A DNA stretch of 64,000 bases from Nitrospira sp. (GTDB taxonomy: Bacteria > Nitrospirota > Nitrospiria > Nitrospirales > Nitrospiraceae): the NCBI GenBank assembly GCA_024998565.1, contig JACOEM010000010.1:110088-174087 (forward strand). The letters are read 5' to 3'. Under the pieces are notes generated by a model. The model made no database searches, was not told the origin of the DNA, and worked only from the letters and a program-made list of their open reading frames with translations. Below are positions 1-9,304 of this stretch, one piece after another. Position numbers and translations under genes: made by a program. How positions within the stretch are numbered: position 1 is the first letter of the stretch; every line of letters starts with the position of its first letter.

Positions 1-1988
1 ACGACCTTCAACAGGTCACCAAGCGCGCTGTGTATGCCGACTATCTTGTGCAGAGCATTGGCTGTAAAGCCGGCGATGAGTGTATCGAACTGAGTAATCA
101 GGAAACTCCGCTGCGCGTGGGTGAGGCCATCGGCGACGTGGATGGCGATGCCCTCAAGCGGCTTATGATTCGGCGCACCATCGAGGAGCATCTAGACAAG
201 GAACTGCGTTTGCGACCGCAAAGCATCAAGGTGTTGAGCCTGTTCTTCATCGATGCCGTTGAGCATTACCGCAGTTACAGCGCCGACGGCGCCCAGGTAA
301 AGGGCAAATATGCCGTTATGTTCGAGGAGGAGTACCGCAAGGCAGCCGCCAAGCCAAAGTATCGCACCCTCTTTAATGATGTCGACTTGCAGTCCGAGGC
401 CACGGAAGTCCACGACGGCTATTTTTCCATAGATAAGAAGGGATCGTGGACGGACACGGCCGAGAACAATCAAGGTAATCGCGAGAATGCCGAGCGCGCC
501 TACAACCTGATCATGAAGGACAAAGAGAAGCTGCTGGGCTTTGAGACAAAGCTGAAGTTTATCTTCTCCCACTCCGCCTTGCGAGAGGGATGGGATAACC
601 CGAACGTCTTCCAGATTTGCGCCATCCGTGAGATTGGCACTGAGCGTGAGCGCCGCCAGACCATCGGTCGCGGCCTGCGGCTCTGCGTGAACCAGCAGGG
701 CGAACGTCTGCGAGGGTTTGACATTAATACGCTGACGGTTATCGCCACGGAGAGTTACGAGCAGTTCGCGGAGAACCTGCAGAAGGAGATCGAGGCCGAC
801 ACCGGCATCCGATTCGGCGTCGTTGAGAAGCACCAGTTCGCTGCCATCCCGGTGACTGACGAAGCCGGGCGGACTACATCACTTGGTGTCGCGCAGTCAG
901 AAGCGATCTGGAATCACCTCAGGGAAGCGGGTTACGTAGATGCGAAGGGCAAAGTACAGGACCATTTAAAGAAAGCCCTGAAGGACAGCACGCTGGAGCT
1001 TCCAGAGCCGTTTAAAGCACAACTTCAGCAGGTGAAGGATGTTCTCCGGAAACTCGCCGGGAGGCTGGATATCAAGAACGCCGATGAACGGAAACCAATC
1101 AAGACCCGGCAGGCGGTGTTGCACAGCGAGGAGTTTCAGGCGCTCTGGAACCGCATCAAGCACAAGACGACGTACCGTGTGCAGTTTGATAACGAAAAGC
1201 TAGTAAACGAGTGCGCGAAGGCGATCGGTGAATGTCCGCCTATAACCAAGACCCGTGTTCAGATTCGCAAGGCCGATCTCGCTATCGGCCGAGGCGGCGT
1301 TTCGCCAGAGGAAACCGCCGCTGCTGCGCCGATTACAATCGACGAAATAGACATAGAACTGCCTGACCTGCTGACCGATCTTCAAGGCAAGACTCAGCTC
1401 ACGCGACGCAGTCTTGTGCGCGTTGTGATCGACAGCGGCCGCCTCGATGATTTCAAGCGGAATCCGCAACAATTCATTGAGCTGGCGGCCGAATCCATCA
1501 ACCGGACGAAGCGTCTCGCCCTGGTCGATGGCATCAAGTATCAGCGCATTGGCGAGGAGCAGTATTATGCCCAGGAACTGTTCGAGAAGGAGGAACTGAC
1601 TGGCTATCTCAAGAACATCCTGGCCGCGACGAAGTCCGTTCACGAGCATGTCGTTTACGATTCATCAGGTGTTGAACGCACATTTGCCGAGCAACTGGAG
1701 AAGAACGAAGCGGTGAAGGTCTATGCGAAACTGCCCGGCTGGTTCAAAGTCCTAACGCCGTTGGGCACCTATAATCCAGACTGGGCCGTGTTGGTTGAAA
1801 AGGACGGTGCGGAGCGCCTTTATTTCGTGGTTGAAACCAAGAGCAGCCTCTTCACTGACGACTTACGGGACAAGGAAAGCGCAAAGATCGCTTGTGGCAA
1901 GGCCCACTTTAAGGCTCTAGCCGTCGGCGAGAATCCGGCAGAGTTCATTACGGCCAGAAACGTTGACGACTTAATGGCCAAGTGTTAG
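1..1988 (+). CDS. res: Type III restriction enzyme, Res subunit (5' part outside window)
   Basis: This is the C-terminal part of the ATP-dependent Res subunit of a type III restriction-modification system. The frame is open to the left edge, so the GTG at 30 is probably internal and the helicase N-terminus lies outside. Visible are a superfamily 2 helicase motif V/VI block (ALREGWDNP at about 577-603, then RRQTIGRGLR at about 651-680) and a C-terminal PD-(D/E)XK nuclease core (YNPDWAV at about 1770-1790, FVVETKSS at about 1826-1849). The family cuts DNA after translocation with its Mod partner, which would be expected upstream. The yhaO/yhaN-like genes follow after a 45-base gap. Family assignment is firm; active status is unknown because the 5' part is not seen. 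Confidence 0.9.
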   Translation, partial: DLQQVTKRAVYADYLVQSIGCKAGDECIELSNQETPLRVGEAIGDVDGDALKRLMIRRTIEEHLDKELRLRPQSIKVLSLFFIDAVEHYRSYSADGAQVKGKYAVMFEEEYRKAAAKPKYRTLFNDVDLQSEATEVHDGYFSIDKKGSWTDTAENNQGNRENAERAYNLIMKDKEKLLGFETKLKFIFSHSALREGWDNPNVFQICAIREIGTERERRQTIGRGLRLCVNQQGERLRGFDINTLTVIATESYEQFAENLQKEIEADTGIRFGVVEKHQFAAIPVTDEAGRTTSLGVAQSEAIWNHLREAGYVDAKGKVQDHLKKALKDSTLELPEPFKAQLQQVKDVLRKLAGRLDIKNADERKPIKTRQAVLHSEEFQALWNRIKHKTTYRVQFDNEKLVNECAKAIGECPPITKTRVQIRKADLAIGRGGVSPEETAAAAPITIDEIDIELPDLLTDLQGKTQLTRRSLVRVVIDSGRLDDFKRNPQQFIELAAESINRTKRLALVDGIKYQRIGEEQYYAQELFEKEELTGYLKNILAATKSVHEHVVYDSSGVERTFAEQLEKNEAVKVYAKLPGWFKVLTPLGTYNPDWAVLVEKDGAERLYFVVETKSSLFTDDLRDKESAKIACGKAHFKALAVGENPAEFITARNVDDLMAKC

Positions 1989-2033
1989 CGATAAGTATTC
2001 ATCGATGTGATGGTCATCAAGGGGGCCTGCGTT

Positions 2034-3308
2034 ATGACATCCTTCCGCTTCATTCATGCCGCAGACATTCACCTGGATAGTCCCTTAAGGGGGCTAGCAG
2101 GCTATGAGGGGCCTGCTGTTGAGCGCATTTGTTCGGCAACCCGCCTAGCTTTCGACAACCTCATGAACGAGGCGATTGATCAAGAGGTCGGTTTTGTCGT
2201 GATCGCCGGCGACCTTTATGACGGCGACTGGCGTGATTATCAAACGGGGCTATTTTTTGCCCGCCAAATGGGTCGTCTCGCAAAAGCAGACATTCCTGCT
2301 TTCGTGCTCCACGGCAACCACGATGCAGAAAGCCAAATCACGAAACGACTCACCCTTCCCGCCGGCGTCAATGTGTTCTCCTCACGAAAGCCTGAGACAT
2401 TCACAATTGAAGACCTTGGCGTAGCGCTTCACGGCCAGAGCTTCCGGCAACGTGATATTACCGACAACCTCGTCCCCGCGTACCCGGAGCCGGTTGCTGG
2501 TGTCTTCAACATCGGCGTTCTGCACACTGGCTTAGGCGGCATGGGCGGACATGCTAACTATGCGCCCTGCACGGTCAGTGATCTTGTTGCCAAGGGTTAC
2601 GATTATTGGGCACTTGGTCATGTTCATCACGGAGAAGTTCTCCATGAGAACCCCCATGTGGTTTTCCCCGGAAATCTGCAGGGTCGGCATATCCGCGAAA
2701 CAGGTCCTAAGGGCGCATACCTCGTCTCTGTCGAGGATCGCGAAATCGTAGAATTGGAGCCGCTCCACACAGATGTCGTCCGCTGGGCACAGCTCCAGGT
2801 CAGTGTCGATGGCTGTGACCGCAATGCTGAAGCACTGGAGCGGGTGCGGCAGGCTGTCGAGCAAGCGATCGACGCTGGTGCCGATGGCCGACTGCTCGCT
2901 TGCCGCATTGAGCTTACCGGTCGAACCGAAATCCATGATCATCTGCTGATATCAACCGAGCACCTTCTTGCCGAGGCACGGGCCGCTGCACTTGGGTTCG
3001 GTGACACTTCGGCATGGATCGAGCGAGTTGTCATAGCCACTGAGCCCGTGCTCGATCCGACAACGCTCGCCGAACGCGAAGATGCGCTGGGAGAACTTCA
3101 CCGCATGTTGGGAGATGCCGCTGCCGATCCCGAATTGCTTAGGCAACTGGAAGCAGATGTCAGCGAACTCGTCCGCAAGCTCCCATCCGATGTGCGTACC
3201 GACACTGAAGATGCTGCCTTGAAAGCGGCGGTTCAGGCGGATTATCCCGCTCTCATCACGCATGTTCGGGGCTACCTTAATGCGCGTCTTACGGCGAAGG
3301 AGGATTGA
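2034..3308 (+). CDS. YhaO/SbcD-like metallophosphoesterase, DNA exonuclease subunit
   Basis: This 424-residue calcineurin-like phosphoesterase belongs to the DNA repair exonuclease (SbcD/Mre11/YhaO) class. All metal-binding motifs are visible in order: ADIHLDSP near the start (D11, H13), AGDLYDG, HGNHDAES, VLHTGLGG and GHVHHGE. I chose the ATG at 2034 rather than GTG 2007 because an AAGGGGG ribosome site lies just upstream and the motif spacing then fits the family. The gene ends three bases before the yhaN-like ATPase, so the two are almost certainly cotranscribed and form a nuclease-ATPase pair. Placement behind a restriction subunit suggests DNA end processing in defence or repair; that role is inference. 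Confidence 0.87.
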   Translation: MTSFRFIHAADIHLDSPLRGLAGYEGPAVERICSATRLAFDNLMNEAIDQEVGFVVIAGDLYDGDWRDYQTGLFFARQMGRLAKADIPAFVLHGNHDAESQITKRLTLPAGVNVFSSRKPETFTIEDLGVALHGQSFRQRDITDNLVPAYPEPVAGVFNIGVLHTGLGGMGGHANYAPCTVSDLVAKGYDYWALGHVHHGEVLHENPHVVFPGNLQGRHIRETGPKGAYLVSVEDREIVELEPLHTDVVRWAQLQVSVDGCDRNAEALERVRQAVEQAIDAGADGRLLACRIELTGRTEIHDHLLISTEHLLAEARAAALGFGDTSAWIERVVIATEPVLDPTTLAEREDALGELHRMLGDAAADPELLRQLEADVSELVRKLPSDVRTDTEDAALKAAVQADYPALITHVRGYLNARLTAKED

Positions 3309-3311
3309 GGC

Positions 3312-6300
3312 ATGCGGATTCAGCGTCTCGATCTTCTACGTTATGGCCGTTTCACCGATACGCATCTCGCACTTCCGGTGAGCGACTCCGACTTTCACAT
3401 CGTGTTTGGCCCGAATGAGGCTGGCAAATCGACCGCGCTATCCGCCATAGAGGACTTGCTGTTCGGAATAGCCAGCAACTCGCCCTACAACTTCCTGCAC
3501 GATTACGGAAGTATGAGAATCGGCGCTGTCTTGGAGAACGGTGGAAAGATTTTGGAGGTTCGGCGCCGCAAGGGAAACAAGGATACGCTGCTAACCGCAA
3601 ACGAGGTACCCATCACGGGAGGTGCTGGCGCACTGGCTTCGTTTCTTGCTGGAGCCGACCAGTCTTTCTTCACGCGCATGTTTAGCCTCGATCATGAACG
3701 CCTGCGCAAGGGTGGCCGCGAAATACTTGAGGCACAGGACGAAGTCGGTCAGATGCTGTTCTCAGCCGGCGCGGGACTCTCCGGGCTGCGTGACCGGCTA
3801 AAAGCGCTCACCGAAGAAGCCGACGGCCTGTGGGCCTCGCGGCGGGCAGCGCACAGGAAGTATTACCAAGCGCTGGAACGTCTTGACGGTGCCGAAAAGG
3901 CGCTTCGTGAGCACACAGTCACGGCCACCAAGTGGCAGGAGGTGAAGCGTGCATACGACGATGCGCAGGAAGCCTATGCAAGCCTTGAAAAGCAGAACGA
4001 AGATATTTCCCGCGAGCAACGTAAGCTGAGCCGCATCCGCCGTGTTTACCGGGATATCCGGAAGATCACGGCACTTGACGAGGAAATTAAAGTCTTAGGC
4101 AGGGTCATACCGCTTCCCGAGGATGCGGCTTCGACCCTTGACGTGGCAGAGCGTGAACGGCTCGGCGCGACGACCCGCGTCGAGACTCTTAATGAACAGC
4201 TCGAAACCGAACAGAATCAGCGTGAAGCACTGCAATGCAGTGAGGAGCTTCTGATCCGAGAAGACGACATCCAGCAGTTCCATAAGCGCCGAATTGAAGT
4301 GCAAAAAGAGAAGACGGATTTGCCTCATCGCCTCGCCGAACTCGCGAGCGCGGAGGAAAATTTGCAGCGGCTAGCTGAGGAACTGGAGTGGAAAGCTGAC
4401 GACATAGAAACGCTAGTGAAGCATATTCCCCTGCGCCCGAAGGTTACCGTCCTTCGCACGCTCCTCAGCTCCCGAGGAGAGCGAGCGTCCGACACTTCGA
4501 ATGCAAAGGTCGCGATTGATGAATTGAGAGGTCAAATCGCTGATGTGGAGCAAGAGCTTTACCGCATGGGCGCGCCCGTCGATGTGTCGAAACTCGCTGC
4601 CGTGGTCAAAGCTACCCGTGAGAGCGGTGATATTGCCTCACAGGTAAAAGCCGCCGAAACCGAAGCCCGGGAGGCGAAAGCCGCTATTGAGCGCCGCCTC
4701 AAGTCTGTCAAGCCGCTGATTAACGACGCGCAGGTATTAGCGTCAACGACGGTGCCTACGCGCGATACGATACAAAATCATCGCGATGACCTGCGCGACG
4801 CCGACCAGCGGATACAGGCTTGTCGCGAGCGTATCCGAACCGCCGAGCAAGAGTTGGCAGGACATCGCAAGGCTCATGAGCGGCTTGCACATGATGAGGA
4901 TGCCGTTGCCCCCAAGGACGTTGTCGACGCGCGCGAATTGCGCAATTCCGGTTGGTCGTTAATCCGGCGGCGCTTCATCGAAGGTGTTTCTGTTCCCGAA
5001 GATGAAATCCGCGCGTTTGCAGGCACCGAAGCCGATCTGACCCGCACGTATGAAACTGCCGTCACGGCAGCCGACACTTTGTCAGATCGCCGCTTCGACA
5101 ACGCGCAGGCGGCAGCTCTGATCGCTGTGACTGTCCGTCAGATCGCCGAGCAGCAAGAATTACTGGAGGGGTTGCGTACGGAAGAAGGTGTGCTTTCCGA
5201 GGAAATCCGTGCGTTGGAATCTGCCTGGAAAGTCATGTGGGCCGAAGCTTCGTTCGAACCGCTCGGCCCTGATTTAATGCTGGAGTGGCTTACCTCACGC
5301 AATGAAATACTTGAGGCCATCGGGCGGCGAGAGGCGGCCGACCGCCAACTGGAGGCTTTACGCGAAGAAGAGTCGAAAACCAAGGCTCGCATTCTTACCG
5401 AATTGATGGCAGTCACCGCTAAACCGAGCGCCCTCGACGACCAACCACTACAAATCGTCATGGAAGCCGCGACCGCTGTTCAGAGCCAGCACGAAAAGGA
5501 CGCCGCAAACAGGCGCCAATTGGAGGAGCGGCTTCGCAAGATGAAAGTCGATGCTGTCCGTAAGGCCACGGCATTGGAAACGGCAGAAGCGGCGTGGGCC
5601 GACTGGCAGACCGAGTGGGCTGCTGCGCTTAAACTCCTCGGCCTTTCTGTTAGCACACAGCCGGAGGCTGCCACCGCTCAGCTTGATGCCATTGACCAGA
5701 TGCGGGAGATCGCGGTCAAAATTCATCAACTGCAGCACGAGCGTATCGAGAAGATAGAAAGAGATATCAAGGTCTTCACGCAGGATGTCGCTGCCCTCGT
5801 GACCGTTGTCGCAACTGATCTTGTGAAACTCAGCCCGGAGGATGCGGTCCTTGAGCTGGAGCGCCGTCTCGAGGCCGCGAAACGAATCCGCGAGCAGCAA
5901 AAGAACAAGGATGAGGCCATTTCGGCGCTCAAAAGGAAGATTGATGAATCCGAGGCTTCAGGGCGTGAAGCGCGCGAGACGATTCAATACCTTCAAAAAA
6001 TAGCCGCTGTGAAAGATATCGATCAACTCAAGGACGCGATTCACAACTCTGACAAGTTGCGAGAACTAGAAAGCGAGCGGTCGAGGGTTATGGCCGCTCT
6101 CGTGAAGGAAGGCGATGGACTGTCGCTGGCTGAGTTGAAGACGGAATGCGAAGCCGTGGATATCGATCAGGTGAGCGTCCGCGAGCAGACCCTGGAGCAG
6201 GATCTGAAGGAATTACGCGGGCGTTTTACCGAGGCCGCAGAACACCGCACCCTGACTAGAAGCGCTTTCGATGCTATCGGCGGCGATGACGCTGCCGCAG

Positions 6301-6839
6301 AAGCTGCGGCGGGCAGGCAAGCGGCCCTTGCCGAGATGCGAGATGTGGCTGAGCACTATGTTCGTGTTCGCTCTGCCGCCACACTACTCCAGTGGGCCAT
6401 CGAGCGCTACCGACGCGAGAAACAGGCTCCACTGCTCAAACGGGCTGGACAAGTATTCGCGACGCTTACCGGTGGTTCTTTCAGCGATCTCCAAGTTGAG
6501 TTCGATGAACAAGACCGCGCCCAACTGGCAGGTCTTCGTCCCAACGGCGGGTTAGTCCGTGTTGGCGGGATGAGCACGGGTACAGCCGACCAACTTTATC
6601 TGGCGCTGCGCGTGGCCTCGGTCGAGGATTACCTAAACCGGGCGGACGCCCTTCCGTTCGTGGCCGACGACCTGTTCATCAATTTCGATAACGCCCGCGC
6701 TGCCGCAGGATTTAAAGTCCTTGGCCAATTGGCTCATAAGACGCAGATTCTTTTTTTCACCCATCACCGGCATTTGGTCGAGATTGCACAGGCGACCCTT
6801 GGACAATCGGTAGGGGTCGTCTCGTTAGGAGAGTGCTAG
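3312..6839 (+). CDS. YhaN-like SMC/Rad50-type AAA ATPase
   Basis: This 1,175-residue ABC/SMC-type ATPase partners the preceding phosphoesterase. The N-terminus has Walker A GPNEAGKS (residues 33-40). A long charged coiled coil spans roughly residues 170-1000. The C-terminus carries an ABC-signature-like MSTGTADQLYLA, Walker B LPFVADDLF and a switch histidine in FFTHHRH. No CxxC zinc hook is seen in the coiled coil, which fits YhaN better than SbcC/Rad50. YhaN homologues are known to sit next to YhaO. Its last 15 bases overlap the 3' end of the convergent ATPase gene on the minus strand. The pair probably acts on DNA ends; linkage to restriction is inferred from context. Confidence 0.87.
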   Translation: MRIQRLDLLRYGRFTDTHLALPVSDSDFHIVFGPNEAGKSTALSAIEDLLFGIASNSPYNFLHDYGSMRIGAVLENGGKILEVRRRKGNKDTLLTANEVPITGGAGALASFLAGADQSFFTRMFSLDHERLRKGGREILEAQDEVGQMLFSAGAGLSGLRDRLKALTEEADGLWASRRAAHRKYYQALERLDGAEKALREHTVTATKWQEVKRAYDDAQEAYASLEKQNEDISREQRKLSRIRRVYRDIRKITALDEEIKVLGRVIPLPEDAASTLDVAERERLGATTRVETLNEQLETEQNQREALQCSEELLIREDDIQQFHKRRIEVQKEKTDLPHRLAELASAEENLQRLAEELEWKADDIETLVKHIPLRPKVTVLRTLLSSRGERASDTSNAKVAIDELRGQIADVEQELYRMGAPVDVSKLAAVVKATRESGDIASQVKAAETEAREAKAAIERRLKSVKPLINDAQVLASTTVPTRDTIQNHRDDLRDADQRIQACRERIRTAEQELAGHRKAHERLAHDEDAVAPKDVVDARELRNSGWSLIRRRFIEGVSVPEDEIRAFAGTEADLTRTYETAVTAADTLSDRRFDNAQAAALIAVTVRQIAEQQELLEGLRTEEGVLSEEIRALESAWKVMWAEASFEPLGPDLMLEWLTSRNEILEAIGRREAADRQLEALREEESKTKARILTELMAVTAKPSALDDQPLQIVMEAATAVQSQHEKDAANRRQLEERLRKMKVDAVRKATALETAEAAWADWQTEWAAALKLLGLSVSTQPEAATAQLDAIDQMREIAVKIHQLQHERIEKIERDIKVFTQDVAALVTVVATDLVKLSPEDAVLELERRLEAAKRIREQQKNKDEAISALKRKIDESEASGREARETIQYLQKIAAVKDIDQLKDAIHNSDKLRELESERSRVMAALVKEGDGLSLAELKTECEAVDIDQVSVREQTLEQDLKELRGRFTEAAEHRTLTRSAFDAIGGDDAAAEAAAGRQAALAEMRDVAEHYVRVRSAATLLQWAIERYRREKQAPLLKRAGQVFATLTGGSFSDLQVEFDEQDRAQLAGLRPNGGLVRVGGMSTGTADQLYLALRVASVEDYLNRADALPFVADDLFINFDNARAAAGFKVLGQLAHKTQILFFTHHRHLVEIAQATLGQSVGVVSLGEC

Positions 6840-8990
6840 AACCTCGCTGTAGAGCTTTCTTAAGTGCTCGTCCGACATGTCAAGGATCGGCTCATACATG
6901 AATGAATTCAGGTGAATATTTTCCGGCGTCATAAGGATTACTTTCTGAATTGTCCCAATAGCAGTAAGTTCTGCCGGGAATTTTTGTTTAAATTTTGTAA
7001 GAAGTCGTGGAGTCTGATTTGAATCTAGCGCAGCGACGTAGGGCGAATCATTGATCTTGTTGACCATGAATTCTTCGGCTACGAGGCGTATCGCTATGGC
7101 CAATACGATTTTATTTTCAAAATTGATTCCATCCGGAGCGGTGAGGCAGTCATTTGCGTCCTTTCGAATCTGGGAAATTACTGGTGAGGTTCCATCAGGT
7201 GACGCTCCTGTGGTAGCAAATAAATGGTTGTAGATGGCATCAAGCTCGCTTTGGGTGATTTGGGCGGAGTCAGCTTTCCAGTGAAGTAACGACGTTAGCT
7301 TTATGAAATTGGAATCCAGAGGCCCCCGCGTGAATTCGATCAAGTTCCGAAGGAAAGGGATCGATGCAATCCTCTTCATTGGGGTGTCAAAAAAGCGGAG
7401 TTTCCAATCGTTGACAAAGACGTTCTGAATACCGGCTGCTTGATTAAGCGTTATCCCGGAGCTGCTTTTGGATGCCATTAGACAATTTGAATAGCTCACA
7501 AATCTGCTTTGAACTGTACGATAGAAATCGAAATTATGCGTGAGGAGAATCAGGTTAAAGTGTGGATCATCGGCAATGTCCTTCAAGTATTGAATGATTG
7601 CGTACTTGTTCTTGTAGTCAAATGAGTCAGCAATATCATCAACGATAAGTAGGGTTTCCAGTTTAGCTTTTTTTCGGACTTCGATCTCAAACAGAATGTT
7701 CAACACATAAAGGGCCTTTTTTTCACCTTGGCTTAAGACCTTCATCAGAGCCGCCTTCTCTACGGAGGCGTTGTCCGCGCCGTCTTTGAACGTAAACCCC
7801 AGCGTGAGCATCGGTTCCTGCCCCAGGATTACTGATACTCTGTTTATTGCCTCCAATCTGAAAGGCACAAAGAAGCGGTCATTGAAAATGTCAATGACAT
7901 CCTCCCAAAGTGTCCGCTCTTTCGATGCCTGCTGCTCTATCTGCTTTCTTTTGACCTCCGCAGCCTGGTACTTCTCGACCAAGTCTAAGTAAAAAGGGAA
8001 GCGAGCCTTGATGTAAGATTTCCAGACTTCTTCCTTAAAGCTCGCGATATTCGCAAGCTTTGCCAGCAACTCCTCATGATTCGCCAGATACCCTTCGAAG
8101 TCCCGCACCGCGACATTCTTTTGTATCAGCTTTTCAATCTCAGCGAATTTCTTCTTGAGGTCCTTATCGTTCGAGATACTGTCCTTTTCCTTAGCGATCA
8201 AATCCTCAAGCTGTTTCTGGCTGGTGATTTCGAGTTTGGTTTCCGCGTTTAGATTAACCGTATGCCTTGCATCAAAAAACCCGTTATCAGCAAGCTGCTT
8301 TGCAATGGTCGCCGCGTTGTAATAATTGAATGTGCCCTTTTTGAAATAGGTAGAAGCGCTGAGAAGCTCGTTGTATTTGGTGATATAGGCTTCGATCGCT
8401 GTCTTGAAATCTTTGGTGCTGAGAAAGCTCAGCACTTTGTCGTCGAAAATTATGTCGTATTTGATATCAGCAAACGGGGCATCTTTCTGGGAGAGCAATT
8501 CTTCTTTGATGCGGATCAGAGCGCGGTAAAACTGGTCATCACTCGTGGTAAACGTAGATGAGATTTCCTTTTCAATATCCTTCTTAGAGCCTGACTGTTC
8601 TTTCAGCCCCTTCAGGAAGACGTCTTTGGCTGCATCGATAGCAATATGTAAATCCTCGTATTCCTTTCGGAGCGCGGGGTTGACCAGCAGGGTGGATGTC
8701 TTTTCTGTGTGTCCAAGAACTTCGTCGTAGGGGCGGACCACAAGGACAGCTTCTTTTGGGAGAGCGACGGCGTTCTCATCGGTAATGGATCTTTTGGTAA
8801 CGCGCGACGGGAAGATTCGATCTTTCGACGCGTTGCCGTCTGTGATGTCTTGAAATGTTTGCGCAAGGGAGGATTTCATTGAGCCATTAGGAGCGTAGAT
8901 CGCATATGCTTTAGCGGACGAAAAGTCGAATTGAAACTGCAACTTCTTAACGCCATAGCAATTTTCGAGATCAATTTTCAGCTGTTTCAT
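6825..8990 (-). CDS. AAA_13-like ATPase with altered Walker A, probable defence protein
   Basis: This 721-residue protein has an ABC/SMC-like ATPase layout: a P-loop at residues 33-41 reading APNGSMKSS (Met where the GK glycine normally sits), a central coiled coil (about 110-400), a signature LSQGEKKA near 417, Walker B LLIVDD near 450 and a switch histidine in LLTHNF near 482. The last 220 residues resemble no domain I can name. The ATPase part recalls AAA_13 proteins such as PrrC/RloC, but no nuclease motif is evident. A GAGG ribosome site precedes the ATG. The gene is clearly more A+T-rich than the Res/Yha genes, suggesting separate acquisition. It converges with the YhaN-like gene. Function unknown; defence is inferred from the neighbourhood. 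Confidence 0.75.
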   Translation of the reverse strand: MKQLKIDLENCYGVKKLQFQFDFSSAKAYAIYAPNGSMKSSLAQTFQDITDGNASKDRIFPSRVTKRSITDENAVALPKEAVLVVRPYDEVLGHTEKTSTLLVNPALRKEYEDLHIAIDAAKDVFLKGLKEQSGSKKDIEKEISSTFTTSDDQFYRALIRIKEELLSQKDAPFADIKYDIIFDDKVLSFLSTKDFKTAIEAYITKYNELLSASTYFKKGTFNYYNAATIAKQLADNGFFDARHTVNLNAETKLEITSQKQLEDLIAKEKDSISNDKDLKKKFAEIEKLIQKNVAVRDFEGYLANHEELLAKLANIASFKEEVWKSYIKARFPFYLDLVEKYQAAEVKRKQIEQQASKERTLWEDVIDIFNDRFFVPFRLEAINRVSVILGQEPMLTLGFTFKDGADNASVEKAALMKVLSQGEKKALYVLNILFEIEVRKKAKLETLLIVDDIADSFDYKNKYAIIQYLKDIADDPHFNLILLTHNFDFYRTVQSRFVSYSNCLMASKSSSGITLNQAAGIQNVFVNDWKLRFFDTPMKRIASIPFLRNLIEFTRGPLDSNFIKLTSLLHWKADSAQITQSELDAIYNHLFATTGASPDGTSPVISQIRKDANDCLTAPDGINFENKIVLAIAIRLVAEEFMVNKINDSPYVAALDSNQTPRLLTKFKQKFPAELTAIGTIQKVILMTPENIHLNSFMYEPILDMSDEHLRKLYSEVLALS

Positions 8991-9041
8991 AAGTACGGCC
9001 TCAAAATATCGTTATTTATTTTCGGCTTACCCATTGCGCTC

Positions 9042-9275
9042 TCACGCCCGAGGGTTGTTGCATAGCAGCTCTCGAAGAGCCTGAACATCGGGCATAGTCA
9101 GATGTTGCGCGGATGATAGCTGATCAGCGGTTATAGGTACACCCAGAAGTGCTGGGCCGAAGGAAGAGCGCAAATTGTGAAAATCGGACATAGACTGCTT
9201 CAATTTGTGCTTTTGATAAAAGCCGAAATTGGGGTGCCAGCTTGTTTCCGGCCGAGAAGCTTCAAAAAACGACAT
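9042..9275 (-). CDS. Small ORF of unknown function upstream of the AAA ATPase
   Basis: This 77-residue reading frame lies 51 bases upstream of the minus-strand ATPase and downstream of the broken HEPN-like gene, in the same direction. The open frame extends to 9320, but I prefer ATG 9275 because a GGGAA stretch sits six bases upstream. The protein starts MSFFEASRPETSW and ends CNNPRA; composition is protein-like but I recognise no domain. It could be a small operon member, or the residual 3' end of a decayed gene. Low confidence that it is translated. Confidence 0.3.
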   Translation of the reverse strand: MSFFEASRPETSWHPNFGFYQKHKLKQSMSDFHNLRSSFGPALLGVPITADQLSSAQHLTMPDVQALRELLCNNPRA

Positions 9276-9304
9276 TTTGCGTTCCCAGGGCGAACTAGTA
9301 CATT

